A DNA stretch of 64,000 nt from JBAIYU01 sp036763085 (lineage in GTDB: Bacteria > Bacillota > Negativicutes > DSM-1736 > Dendrosporobacteraceae), in NCBI RefSeq assembly GCF_036763085.1, contig NZ_JBAIYU010000010.1, positions 62,001-126,000 of the forward strand, given 5' to 3'. Below the pieces are notes generated by a model. That model was not told the origin of the DNA. It saw only the letters and a list, made by a program, of their open reading frames with translations, and ran no database searches. Positions 42,445 to 51,111 of this stretch are shown here, in pieces; the first letter of the stretch is position 1; each line of letters starts with the position of its first letter. The translations under genes and the position numbers were made by a program.

Positions 42445-43689
42445 TCAATCAGCATCTTTCATGAGAATGACCTCAACCATTTCATCGCTGTACAATCCAC
42501 TTTTTTCGGATGGAATGTGCACTACACCATTGGTCTGAACCATAATGCTGATTAGGCCCGATTTCCCTAATATTGGTTCAGCTGTTATTTTATCTGCGTT
42601 CTTAGCAATTCGTACATTAACAAAATCGTCCCGTCCCGGTGCCGAAGCAAAACTGCGGACGAATTGAGCTTGGATAACATAAGGTTTAACTTTTTCATCT
42701 TGTCCGTAAAGTTTACGTACAGCAGGTTTAACTAGCTGTTCACAGACAGTCATAGCCGCCGCTGGATGTCCAGGAAGTCCAAAAATCGGTACATTACGAA
42801 TAATACCGAAAATCGTTGGCTTACCCGGTTTTATTGCCACACCGTGGAAAAGCACTCCAGGAGTACCAAGCGCACCTATCGCCTTTACCGTGTAATCACG
42901 AGTGCCAACTGAACTCCCTCCTGAAATTACAACAAGCTCGCAATTGGATATCGCGTTTGCCAAAACATCTAGGAGATTCTGGTAGCTATCTCGGACAATG
43001 CCAAATCGTGCCACATTGCAGCCCATGTCTTCAAGCATAGCACCGACTGCATACGAGTTAATATCTCTAATTTGTCCAAAGCCTAATGGCTCATCAATGT
43101 CGGCAAGTTCATCGCCTGTCGAGATTACACCGACTGTCGGTCGCTTTCGTACTAGTAAGCTGGAACAGCCGCAAGCAGCAAGTGCGCCTAAATGTTGCGG
43201 CTTGAGTTTTTCTCCGGTTTGCACTACTATATCTCCAGACCTAAGATCTTCTCCTTTAAATACGAGGTTTTCTCCGGGAGGCGCAGACCTCAGTATCAAA
43301 AGAGTATCTGTATCAGGCTGTTCGGTATGCTCTATCATAACTACCGCATCAGCTCCTGCCGGCAGCATAGCACCAGTAGGTATAACGACTGCTTGACCTG
43401 GCAAGAGTTCTAATGTCGTCGCTTCCCCCATAACTACTTCTCCGATAATTTCAAAGAGAGCTGGTGCTGTTTCGCTTGCCCCGAAAGTATCGCAACTGCG
43501 CACGGCGAAACCATCGACAGTAGAACGGGTAAACGGCGGCAAGTCTTCCTGGGCTAAAATATTTTCTGCAGCAACTCTGCCTAGCGCGTTACTTAATCGA
43601 ACGGTTTCACTACCCGTCATACAGCCATTAAGACTATCCGCAATTAATGCTCGCGCCTTTTCAAGAGATACATATTCAAAGAACTCCAT
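42445..43689 (-). CDS. moeA: molybdopterin molybdotransferase (metal insertion into the cofactor)
   Basis: A 414-residue MoeA protein. FTRSTVDGFAVRS, the GTTLL-like GTRDYTVKAIG, GVISTGDELADI and VVISGGSSVGTRDY are standard motifs. It inserts molybdate or tungstate into MPT-AMP. TGAGGG precedes the ATG. Two MoeA paralogues in one tungsten cluster resemble the archaeal situation, where each may prefer one metal. It is third in the operon, after aor. Confidence 0.93.
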   Translation of the reverse strand: MEFFEYVSLEKARALIADSLNGCMTGSETVRLSNALGRVAAENILAQEDLPPFTRSTVDGFAVRSCDTFGASETAPALFEIIGEVVMGEATTLELLPGQAVVIPTGAMLPAGADAVVMIEHTEQPDTDTLLILRSAPPGENLVFKGEDLRSGDIVVQTGEKLKPQHLGALAACGCSSLLVRKRPTVGVISTGDELADIDEPLGFGQIRDINSYAVGAMLEDMGCNVARFGIVRDSYQNLLDVLANAISNCELVVISGGSSVGTRDYTVKAIGALGTPGVLFHGVAIKPGKPTIFGIIRNVPIFGLPGHPAAAMTVCEQLVKPAVRKLYGQDEKVKPYVIQAQFVRSFASAPGRDDFVNVRIAKNADKITAEPILGKSGLISIMVQTNGVVHIPSEKSGLYSDEMVEVILMKDAD

Positions 43690-43735
43690 CAGACTACCCT
43701 CATTTCTATCGCCTGCAGACTCCGTATTGACAATC

Positions 43736-43762
43736 GCCTGGCTAGGTTATTCCCAGCCAGGC
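43736..43762 (-). other. GC-rich hairpin in the aor-moeA gap
   Basis: Near-perfect GCCTGGCT / AGCCAGGC stem, 47 bp upstream of moeA. Minus-strand bases after it are not U-rich, so termination is unlikely; it may stabilise or process the mRNA. Confidence 0.5.
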
Positions 43763-43846
43763 TTTTGTCTTAAATATAACTTTCTTAAATCAGGAAGAGC
43801 TACTTTGACTTTAGCCCCTAATAAACATTCTAAAAGGTAATACCCA

Positions 43847-45568
43847 CTAGAAATTATATACTTTATCCAATTCTTCTTTTGGAATGTCAAATATTACATC
43901 ATGCGGGGATAAAGGTTCAGTGCGGAAAAATTCAGGAAGTTCATCTGCTCCATCACCAATTCCGGCTGATTTATTAAATCCTCTCTCATCTCTTAGTACC
44001 TGTTTGCCCATTTCGAGATAATCCTCGATTGTCTTATTCCAACCAAAGCGGGCATTACACATTTCCACAATACCCTCTAACCCTTCAGCAATGTCAAGTA
44101 TCGCAAAAGCAACGAACAGACACAAGCCTGTGCTATCAATGAAAGCTGTCGCAATCTGCAGATTGCGTGATAGATCTACTTGCCCTTCAGGTTTAAGAGG
44201 ATCAACTTTTCCGCCAACACCTAAAATATTTGCGGTAACCGAATAGCCAGCAGTATGATCAGCCCCCATAGTAGTAGTCGCATAGGTTACACCAACGCCC
44301 TTTACTGCCCGAGGATCATATGCCGGAATTGCCTGACCCTTAACTGTTGGAACTCGGCGTACCCCAAATACTTTGCCGGTAACTTCGGCCCCTGCCCCAA
44401 GAATTCGCCCAAGCGGAGTAGCCTTACCCATTTCGTGAAGCAGATTAATTGCAGCCTGGCTATCACCAAATTTAGCAACGCCTGCTTCCATAGCAACACC
44501 TATTGTAACTCCCATTTCAATACTATCTACCCCGTAATCATCGCAGAGACGATTCATTAGAGCGATATCATCTAGATTATTAATGCCGAGATGAGCTCCT
44601 AACGACCAGCAGCTCTCATATTCGAACCCGCCTGTTAGAACCTCTCCTTTTTTATCCTTGTAAATTTGCGAACAGCGGATAATACAACCTGGCGAACAGG
44701 AGTGACCTGTCTTTCCGCCCCGTTCTTTGATTACAGCCGCTAACGTTTCTCCACCAATATCATTAGCCCCTTCAAATCTGCCCGTGCTAAAGTTTCTTGT
44801 AGGCAAGCCGCCTGCCTCACTGAGAATGTTAACTAGGACGTCTGTACCGTATGCAGGCAAAGCCTGGCTGGTAACAGGATGGGTAAGAAGCGCGTTTGCA
44901 AGCTTCTTCGCACCTGCTCTGAAAGCTGCTTCATCAGCAAATGATACCATTTTGGTTCCACTGTCATCAGCAACTATAGCCTTTATCTTCTTGCTGCCCA
45001 TTACAGCTCCTAAGCCCCCGCGACCGGCTTGACGAGTTGGTGCCCCTTCCATGTCAGTAAAACCGACACAAGCTGATACCATTTTATTTTCACCAGCTGT
45101 ACCAATACAGCCTATAGCAACCTTTGTTCCAAAAACTTCCTGAAGTTTGGCGACAGTATCATAAATGTTCAATCCTTGCAAAGCTGGCATTTCTTCAACA
45201 AATAGACCTTCGGTAGAAACTCGTAAGATATAAGCAGTATCTTTTTGCGGCAAACCTTCAACAATTATCCCTCTAATTCCCAATCTTCCGAGCTTTGTCC
45301 CCATTGCTCCGCCAACATTACTCTCTTTAACTGTGCCAGTTAAAGGACTCTTAGCACCTAAAGACATTCTGCCTGCATTAGGAGCTCCAGTTCCCGACAA
45401 CAGGCCGGTAACAAATACCAGCTTATTATTTTCGCCAAGCGGATGCGCATTTGCCGTAACCTCCTCAGCAACAATTCGAGAACTAAGCGCACGACCGCCT
45501 AAACCCTGATATTTTACCCCTTCATCCTTAGTTACTGCTAAATTAGCCATGTCAACACGATAAAACAT
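43847..45568 (-). CDS. aor: tungsten aldehyde:ferredoxin oxidoreductase
   Basis: A 573-residue enzyme that oxidises aldehydes to carboxylic acids, or reduces acids, using ferredoxin and a tungsten bispterin. LSGTGAPNAGRMSLGAKSPLTG is the N-terminal pterin-binding region, shown here as the hallmark SPLTG. The [4Fe-4S] ligands appear as CSPGCIIRC near 289-297, with a fourth Cys in DSTGLC near 481. It is somewhat shorter than the usual 600 residues. A GGAG ribosome binding site precedes the ATG. The flanking moaA, moeA and tupABC genes provide cofactor and metal. Confidence 0.94.
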   Translation of the reverse strand: MFYRVDMANLAVTKDEGVKYQGLGGRALSSRIVAEEVTANAHPLGENNKLVFVTGLLSGTGAPNAGRMSLGAKSPLTGTVKESNVGGAMGTKLGRLGIRGIIVEGLPQKDTAYILRVSTEGLFVEEMPALQGLNIYDTVAKLQEVFGTKVAIGCIGTAGENKMVSACVGFTDMEGAPTRQAGRGGLGAVMGSKKIKAIVADDSGTKMVSFADEAAFRAGAKKLANALLTHPVTSQALPAYGTDVLVNILSEAGGLPTRNFSTGRFEGANDIGGETLAAVIKERGGKTGHSCSPGCIIRCSQIYKDKKGEVLTGGFEYESCWSLGAHLGINNLDDIALMNRLCDDYGVDSIEMGVTIGVAMEAGVAKFGDSQAAINLLHEMGKATPLGRILGAGAEVTGKVFGVRRVPTVKGQAIPAYDPRAVKGVGVTYATTTMGADHTAGYSVTANILGVGGKVDPLKPEGQVDLSRNLQIATAFIDSTGLCLFVAFAILDIAEGLEGIVEMCNARFGWNKTIEDYLEMGKQVLRDERGFNKSAGIGDGADELPEFFRTEPLSPHDVIFDIPKEELDKVYNF

Positions 45569-45600
45569 TTTTTCTCCTCCTCACCACATTCGGATATGTT

Positions 45601-46590
45601 TTAGCCGCCTACCTGAAACATGCGCCTGGTCAAATCATCCTCCTCCCGTCCTTCGCTTAACCGATGCCGGCCTGGTTTTTCTTGTAGCGCTTTTAAAAAT
45701 AGCTCATAAAGCTCTATATCGCTTCCACCGCCGCGCATGCAAGCTTTTATATCTATCTCGTTATTTAATAATAAGCATGATTTTATCTTACCATCAGCTG
45801 TTAAGCGAAGCCGGTTACAGCTAGGACAAAAATGTTCAGATATTGGCGTAATAAAGCCAATAACACCTTGCGCTTTGGGCAGCCTGAAATATTTGGCTGG
45901 TCCATTACCTTTAACAGCATCATCCTCTTGTAAACAGCCATAACCAGCTTTATTTATAATATTTTTTATGGCAGCAACATCTAACCCCGGTTTTATTCCA
46001 AGTCTTCCGATAGGCATATATTCAATAAATCTAACTGCAATCGGGCTGTTATAAGTCTGCTCGACTAAATAAAGCAAGTCATCTTCCCATAAAGCTTCCG
46101 TTAGTACAACATTTAATTTAACAGGCGTTAATTGAGCCTCAACCGCCCGTCTAATACCTGCCAACACTTCGGTAAGATGTTTTCTTCCTGTAATGTCGGC
46201 AAATCGTTCATGGTTGACTGTATCTACACTAACGTTTACGCGATCCAGCCCGGCAGCTTTTAGCTGATCGGCCATACCACTTAACAAACTTCCGTTAGTT
46301 GTCATAGCTAAATCTTTAACGCTTTCAATTTTACGGACATTCCGAATAAATTCTACTATTCCTTTGCGAACAAGAGGTTCTCCCCCAGTAATGCGAATCT
46401 TGCTTACACCATGCTGACCAAGCAGGCGAACAACTCGGAGTATCTCCTCATAAGAAAGTATTTCATCATGCGCGAGTAAACTGACACCTTCAGGCGGCAT
46501 ACAGTAAACGCAGCGAAAATTACATCGATCAGTGACAGAAATTCTTAAGTAATCAATTATGCGACCATAACCGTCCCGCATCATATTCAC
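45601..46590 (-). CDS. moaA: GTP 3',8-cyclase MoaA (radical SAM)
   Basis: A 329-residue radical SAM enzyme for the first step of pyranopterin synthesis. The N-terminal cluster is Cys23-xxx-Cys27-xx-Cys30 (DRCNFRCVYC). ITGGEPLVRKG follows. The C-terminal cluster region reads EHFCPSCNRLRLTADGKIKSC. The protein ends in Gly-Gly, which MoaA needs for GTP cyclisation. GAGGTGA precedes the ATG. It is the promoter-proximal gene of the tungsten operon, 32 bp before aor. Confidence 0.95.
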   Translation of the reverse strand: MNMMRDGYGRIIDYLRISVTDRCNFRCVYCMPPEGVSLLAHDEILSYEEILRVVRLLGQHGVSKIRITGGEPLVRKGIVEFIRNVRKIESVKDLAMTTNGSLLSGMADQLKAAGLDRVNVSVDTVNHERFADITGRKHLTEVLAGIRRAVEAQLTPVKLNVVLTEALWEDDLLYLVEQTYNSPIAVRFIEYMPIGRLGIKPGLDVAAIKNIINKAGYGCLQEDDAVKGNGPAKYFRLPKAQGVIGFITPISEHFCPSCNRLRLTADGKIKSCLLLNNEIDIKACMRGGGSDIELYELFLKALQEKPGRHRLSEGREEDDLTRRMFQVGG

Positions 46591-46778
46591 CTCACAACAT
46601 TATATTTTGTTAAGTACATTGTAAGTACGGATTTCATAATAATACTTGAGTTTTAACCATTATAAAGAATTTTCTTCAACTGCTTTCATTATCCCTGCCA
46701 CTTTATAATCTTGAAAAGCATATTCTTACAAACTAATAGAACATAGCAATTTTTTACTATCTTTAAGTGCATAATGAA

Positions 46779-46836
46779 GGTTAAACTAAACAGCCCACAA
46801 TCTTCGCATGAAGACTGTGGGCTGTTTAGTTTAACC
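46779..46836. terminator. 58-bp near-perfect palindrome, terminator of the nitroreductase operon
   Basis: Arms of 27 bp (GGTTAAACTAAACAGCCCAC and on) with one mismatch and a 4-base loop. It lies 8 bp past the nitroreductase stop. Its symmetry lets it act on both strands. Confidence 0.7.
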
Positions 46837-46844
46837 TATTCCGC

Positions 46845-47411
46845 TTACCTAATATAATTGACTACGTTTTGCTTCCGAGAAGGAGCATTTATTGCCTCAA
46901 CTTTTTTATAGCCTAATGTTACCGAGTGGAAAGGCTTATATCCTTCCGGTATACCTAGTTGTTTTTTATATTGATCCCCTTTATCCCCTGAAAAAGCAAA
47001 TAATATAAGATCAACCCAGCAGCACCCCAAACCGATAGATTCTGCTGCCAGTAGCATATTTTGGGTAGCTGCGGCACAGTCAGCCTCTATCATCAGACCG
47101 TCTTCTTTACCAGATATGACAATTACAGTTGGGGCACCGTGAAAAATATTATACTGCTCATTCTTCGCCATCTTACTAATATGTTCATTATCAATGTTTA
47201 CAGCTGTTAATTTAGCACTTTTGTTTATATCCGCTAGTATTGCCTGGTCTTGGATAACTGTAAAATGCCAACTCTGCTGATTACCTGCACTGGGTGCGTA
47301 TATACCAGCTTCCAGTATTGCTTGTAAATCTTCCTGAGATATTTGCTTATCGAGATAGCTTCTTGTGCTCCTTCGCTTCTTAATCGTCTCCAGTACAAGA
47401 TTATTCACCAC
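46845..47411 (-). CDS. nitroreductase-family FMN protein
   Basis: About 188 residues. KKRRSTRSYLDKQIS is the N-terminal FMN-binding signature. AGIYAPSAGNQQSWHFTVI and ESIGLGCCWVDL complete the family core. GTG 47411 is preferred, because GGAGGG lies 7 bases upstream; the ATG at 47426 is part of that site. Members reduce nitro compounds, quinones or flavins with NAD(P)H. It is co-transcribed with an old yellow enzyme gene, 36 bp upstream, suggesting joint reduction of electrophiles. Confidence 0.9.
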   Translation of the reverse strand: MVNNLVLETIKKRRSTRSYLDKQISQEDLQAILEAGIYAPSAGNQQSWHFTVIQDQAILADINKSAKLTAVNIDNEHISKMAKNEQYNIFHGAPTVIVISGKEDGLMIEADCAAATQNMLLAAESIGLGCCWVDLILFAFSGDKGDQYKKQLGIPEGYKPFHSVTLGYKKVEAINAPSRKQNVVNYIR

Positions 47412-47447
47412 TATAAAACCCTCCATACTTAAAATAAAATTTCATAT

Positions 47448-48440
47448 TTATGAACTAATGCTTTCAATAGCTTCTCTAGCCCATTGAGAATTTTGCAGGA
47501 CTGCTCTTCCTACACCAATAAGATCGGCCTTGCCCTCCTCAATAAGCCTTTCAGCTATATGTACATCTGTAATTCCCCCTGTTAGAATAACGGGAATATC
47601 TACTACGTTCTTAATAGCTAAACTTAGCTGAGCGAAATACCCTTGTTCACTATTCTCAGGGTTAATATATCCAGAAAACCCTCCTGAAATGTCAAGTATG
47701 TTTACACCAGCTTTTACAAATTCTTGAGCGGCAAATTGACTGTCAGCTATTGTCGTCCCACCTTCTGTAAAGTCACAAACGCCTAAACGTAATAGAATAG
47801 GAAATTCTGCACCGACAGTCTTCCGAACTGCCTGTATGACTTCAAGGTGTATGCGAATTCTATTCTTTAAGCTGCCACCATATTCATCACTTCGTTTATT
47901 TGTTAGGGGTGAAAAGAATTGATTTAGAAAATAACCATGAGCTGAGTGTATTTCTACACCGTCAAAACCAGCATCTTTGGTTCGCCGCGCAGCTTCACCA
48001 AATGCCGCTACAATATGTTGAATTTCCTTCTTAGTCAGTTCACGGGGCTTTCCCCCGCGACGCGGATTCGCAACTGCCGATGGACCTACTATATCCATAC
48101 CTGTTATTTCGGAAGAAGTTGCGCTCCCGGCATGGTTAATTTGCATTACCGCTTTTGCACCATTACCATGAATAACTTTTACTAGCTGCCCAAGTCCAGT
48201 AATAACGCTGTCATTTTCAATCGAAAGCTGGTTTTCACTAGCTTTCCCTGCCTTTTGTATGTAACTATGTTCAATAATAATTAGGGATAACCCTCCAGCT
48301 GATTTCTCGCGATAATAATCTAAAATAGCAGAGTTAACGTTGCCATCTGCATCGGCTTTGGCTGTAGCCATTGGCGGCATTACTAGTCTATTAGCCAAGT
48401 CTAGATTGCCAACTTTTAATGCTTGCAGTACATATTTCAT
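47448..48440 (-). CDS. NADH:flavin oxidoreductase (old yellow enzyme family)
   Basis: A 330-residue FMN enzyme. LANRLVMPPMATAKAD is the N-terminal FMN loop. GFDGVEIHSAHGYFLNQFFSP holds the substrate-binding His pair and NKRSDEYGGS follows. PVILTGGITDVHIAERLI and DLIGVGRAVL bind the FMN phosphate. ATG 48440 is chosen since GAGGAGGGG precedes it. The [4Fe-4S] and NAD domains of 2,4-dienoyl-CoA reductase are absent, so this is the single-domain form acting on activated alkenes. Confidence 0.92.
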   Translation of the reverse strand: MKYVLQALKVGNLDLANRLVMPPMATAKADADGNVNSAILDYYREKSAGGLSLIIIEHSYIQKAGKASENQLSIENDSVITGLGQLVKVIHGNGAKAVMQINHAGSATSSEITGMDIVGPSAVANPRRGGKPRELTKKEIQHIVAAFGEAARRTKDAGFDGVEIHSAHGYFLNQFFSPLTNKRSDEYGGSLKNRIRIHLEVIQAVRKTVGAEFPILLRLGVCDFTEGGTTIADSQFAAQEFVKAGVNILDISGGFSGYINPENSEQGYFAQLSLAIKNVVDIPVILTGGITDVHIAERLIEEGKADLIGVGRAVLQNSQWAREAIESISS

Positions 48441-48772
48441 AGAACCCCTCCTCATAACCCAATACCCTGATTATTTCTGTATATAATGCTAAACAACAAA
48501 TTGCCGCTCCGCAAGAACTTACTTAATAGTACTATAGTATCCAATTTAATACTTAAGAACACCGACATATAATGTTTTTTCAACGACTATATTAAGAATA
48601 TTCCATATCACCTTACAGGTTTGTAAGTTATATCTGTACACCATTTGTAGGATTATCACTTGTAAGCGATTTTTTTTATTTTTTTGAAAATTCCTTCCTA
48701 TTTTCGACATTTTATTTAATATTATTTACCTATAATGATGTCAGCTTATACAATGTAAATCGGAGGGCTTTT
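48441..48772. other. divergent intergenic region without recognisable features
   Basis: This 332-bp AT-rich stretch must hold promoters for the divergent old yellow enzyme and chemoreceptor genes. I could not fix a convincing promoter, operator or RNA element in it. Confidence 0.4.
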
Positions 48773-49633
48773 ATGTTAAAAATTGATGTTGAAACCGCGG
48801 AAAGCATTGTAAATTTTATTTACACTAATTCAAATTATCACGCTATAATCTGTGATGAAAATGGCGTCATAATCGGAGACTCAGCTAAAACCAGGCTTGG
48901 AGTTACCCATGCCGGTGCCAAAAAAATTCTTACTACAAACATTGATCGAATCGTTGTTACAGAAGAAGAAGCCAAAAAGTTGGGTGGTACTGTTAAGGCT
49001 GGTACAAACTTAGCAGTAAAGGATGGAACCATTAAAATTGGCAACTTTGGTATAACCGGCGATCCTTTACACACTGAGGCTCTCGCCAATATTGCATCAG
49101 GCCTTGTGATATCAAGACTAAAAGAAAAAGAAAACAATGCTTTATTACATCGATGTGCTACCGATGTTGCATCCTTTATTGAAAAAGCCGCCCTTAGTAT
49201 ACAGCAGCTCTCTGCAAGCTCCCAACAACTAGCCTCATCAAGCGAAGAAGCCTCCCATGTTACCAAAATAGTAACTCAAGATATTAATAGCACACATGAC
49301 ATCATTAAATTTATTCAACAAGTCGCAGCTCAAACAAACCTGCTTGGCCTTAACGCTGCAATTGAAGCAGCCCGAGCTGGTGAACACGGTAGAGGATTTG
49401 CGGTTGTCGCGGAGGAAGTTAGAAAGCTGTCAGATGACAGCAGGAAGTCTGCCTCTACAATTAACGAAATGCTGAATAAATTCCGAAATTCTATTGATGA
49501 TGTACTCAAAGTAATACAGACAAATAACAAAATTGCGCAGCATCAAGCATCGTCTATCCAGGAAATTGCATCCACAGTTGAAGAGGTTAGAGTTATTGGT
49601 GCTTCCTTAGTACAAATGGCCCAAAGATACTAA
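48773..49633 (+). CDS. soluble chemoreceptor with diacid-recognition-like sensor
   Basis: A 286-residue protein without membrane helices. Residues 1-120 resemble the putative sugar-diacid recognition domain of CdaR-type regulators (ICDENGVIIGDSAKTRLGVTH). A short methyl-accepting signalling domain follows, with tip AAQTNLLGLNAAIEAARAGE and GRGFAVVAEEVRKL. The adaptation helices are short. CGGAGGG lies 7 bases before the ATG. Such cytoplasmic receptors sense intracellular metabolites. Its terminator is split by an insertion sequence. Confidence 0.9.
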   Translation: MLKIDVETAESIVNFIYTNSNYHAIICDENGVIIGDSAKTRLGVTHAGAKKILTTNIDRIVVTEEEAKKLGGTVKAGTNLAVKDGTIKIGNFGITGDPLHTEALANIASGLVISRLKEKENNALLHRCATDVASFIEKAALSIQQLSASSQQLASSSEEASHVTKIVTQDINSTHDIIKFIQQVAAQTNLLGLNAAIEAARAGEHGRGFAVVAEEVRKLSDDSRKSASTINEMLNKFRNSIDDVLKVIQTNNKIAQHQASSIQEIASTVEEVRVIGASLVQMAQRY

Positions 49634-49717
49634 ATACAAAAACAGGTAAATCTATGATTGAAGTGACCCCTTATGTTAGACAAGATAGTATAATGTCTAA
49701 CATAAGGGGTGTTTATT

Positions 49718-50083
49718 ATGCCAAAAGGAAAACCAAATGCAAGGTACACAGGTGAATTCAAACAAGCAGTTGTTGAAGATATGAGAAACAATGGCCTTAG
49801 TCAGAATGCTACGGCAGACAAGTATGCTGTAGCGCTATCCGTAGTACAAAGATGGGAACGAATCTATTTGGAAGATGGACCAGGAGGTCTGTATATTGAA
49901 CGTCGAGGCCGTGCTAATGCCGCAATAGGTATTAACAAAGGCCGACCACCAAAACTAGATAAAAAAGTTGAAGGAGACCTCATAGCAGAAAATCAAAGAC
50001 TTAGGATGGAAATAGACTATTTAAAAAAATTACATGCCTTAGTACGGAAGGAAGAGCAAGCGATAAGCAAAAAGCTCAGGTGA
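49718..50083 (+). CDS. IS3-family transposase OrfA
   Basis: A 121-residue helix-turn-helix protein. YTGEFKQAVVEDM and TADKYAVALSVVQRWERIY form the DNA-binding domain, and the C-terminal ENQRLRMEIDYLKKLHALV is a leucine-zipper-like helix. It starts at ATG 49718 inside the left end of the element. A short A-run near 50068-50073 is where a -1 frameshift would normally fuse it to OrfB. It is intact, but its partner OrfB is not. Confidence 0.88.
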   Translation: MPKGKPNARYTGEFKQAVVEDMRNNGLSQNATADKYAVALSVVQRWERIYLEDGPGGLYIERRGRANAAIGINKGRPPKLDKKVEGDLIAENQRLRMEIDYLKKLHALVRKEEQAISKKLR

Positions 50084-50910
50084 TCTACGAACTGGCATAA
50101 ATATAAGGTCACCGAATTAATTCAAGTGGCGGGATAGCCCGCAGTACCTACTACTACCAGATTAAAAGAATTGATGGACCTGATAAATATGCTAAGATAA
50201 AAGAAATAATTTTCACTATCTTTGAGGATCACAAACATCGTTATGGCTACAGACGCATCACACTGGAACTGCATAACCAAGGGTATTGTATCAATCACAA
50301 GACAGTGCAGCGACTAATGCGAGAGCTAGGATTGTTTTGTCTCGTAAGAATGAAGAAGTACAAGTCTTATAAAGGCACGATTGGGAAGATATCTCCTAAC
50401 CGATTAGAACGGAATTTTAAGGCGGAAAAACCTAATCATAAATGGGTTACTGATGTCACGGAGTTCGCTCTTTTGGGTCAGAAACTTTATCTGTCGCCTA
50501 TTCTCGATCTGTATAATGGCGAGATCGTTGCCTATAATATCAGAGAACGTCCAAATTTTGCACAGACTATGGACATGTTGAACAAGGCTTTTAGTAAAAG
50601 ACCAAACTTGAAAGGTCTGATTTTTCATTCGAATCAGGGCTGGCAATATCAGATGAAAAAATACCAACATAGGCTTAAAGCGAAAGGTATTCTGCAAAGT
50701 ATGAGCCGAAAAGGAAACTGTTTAGATAATGCTGTCATGGAAAACTTCTTGGGACATTTAAAAAACGAATTGCTCTACTTGAAGGATTTTCCCTCTATAG
50801 ACCAGTTTAAATTCGAGCTAATAGATTATCTTGATTATTACAATAACCGGCGAATCAAAAGTAAACTTGGCGGTCGATCGCCTGTTCAATACAGACTGCT
50901 AGCAGCATAA
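50062..50910 (+). pseudogene. IS3-family transposase OrfB, frameshifted and active-site mutated
   Basis: The -1 frame runs into stop codons at 50097-50105. Between about 50096 and 50130 the OrfB reading (HKYKVTELIQVAG) lies in a different frame, returning to the original at about 50134 (IARSTYYYQ). So two compensating indels interrupt it. From 50305 to 50910 the integrase core is open: WVTDVTEF has the first Asp and NAVMENF the Glu. The second catalytic Asp of HSDQGWQYQ is changed to Asn (codon AAT at 50632). The product is not expected to be active. Confidence 0.85.
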
Positions 50911-51111
50911 AAAACAAGGCAGCCGGCTTGACCGACTACCTTGGTAAAAACGATTCTCTTTTTGTCTAACTTTTTGGGGTCACTTCAGATAGATATACCT
51001 GTTTTTTATATTTTCTATTTCTTACCCACTTAGCATACCGTCAACTTTTTATGTAACTTTTATATTATAGAAGAATATAATGTAATATATTGCGAACGGA
51101 GGTTTATGCTA

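Larger units (their letters stand above)
49659..50987 (+). mobile_element. IS3-family insertion sequence (IS150-like), decayed
   Basis: A 1329-bp element. Terminal inverted repeats begin TGAAGTGACCCC and continue with GTTAGACAA at both ends. A 3-bp target duplication (GAT at 49656-49658 and 50988-50990) flanks it. It has orfA and a damaged orfB. The two halves of a terminator (49638-49655 and 50991-51008) lie on either side, so it landed in that hairpin's loop. Confidence 0.88.

Noticed and set aside
43736..43762. Molybdenum/tungsten cofactor riboswitch before moeA
   Set aside because: Only one simple hairpin is present; I could not match the multi-stem Moco aptamer in this gap or before moaA.
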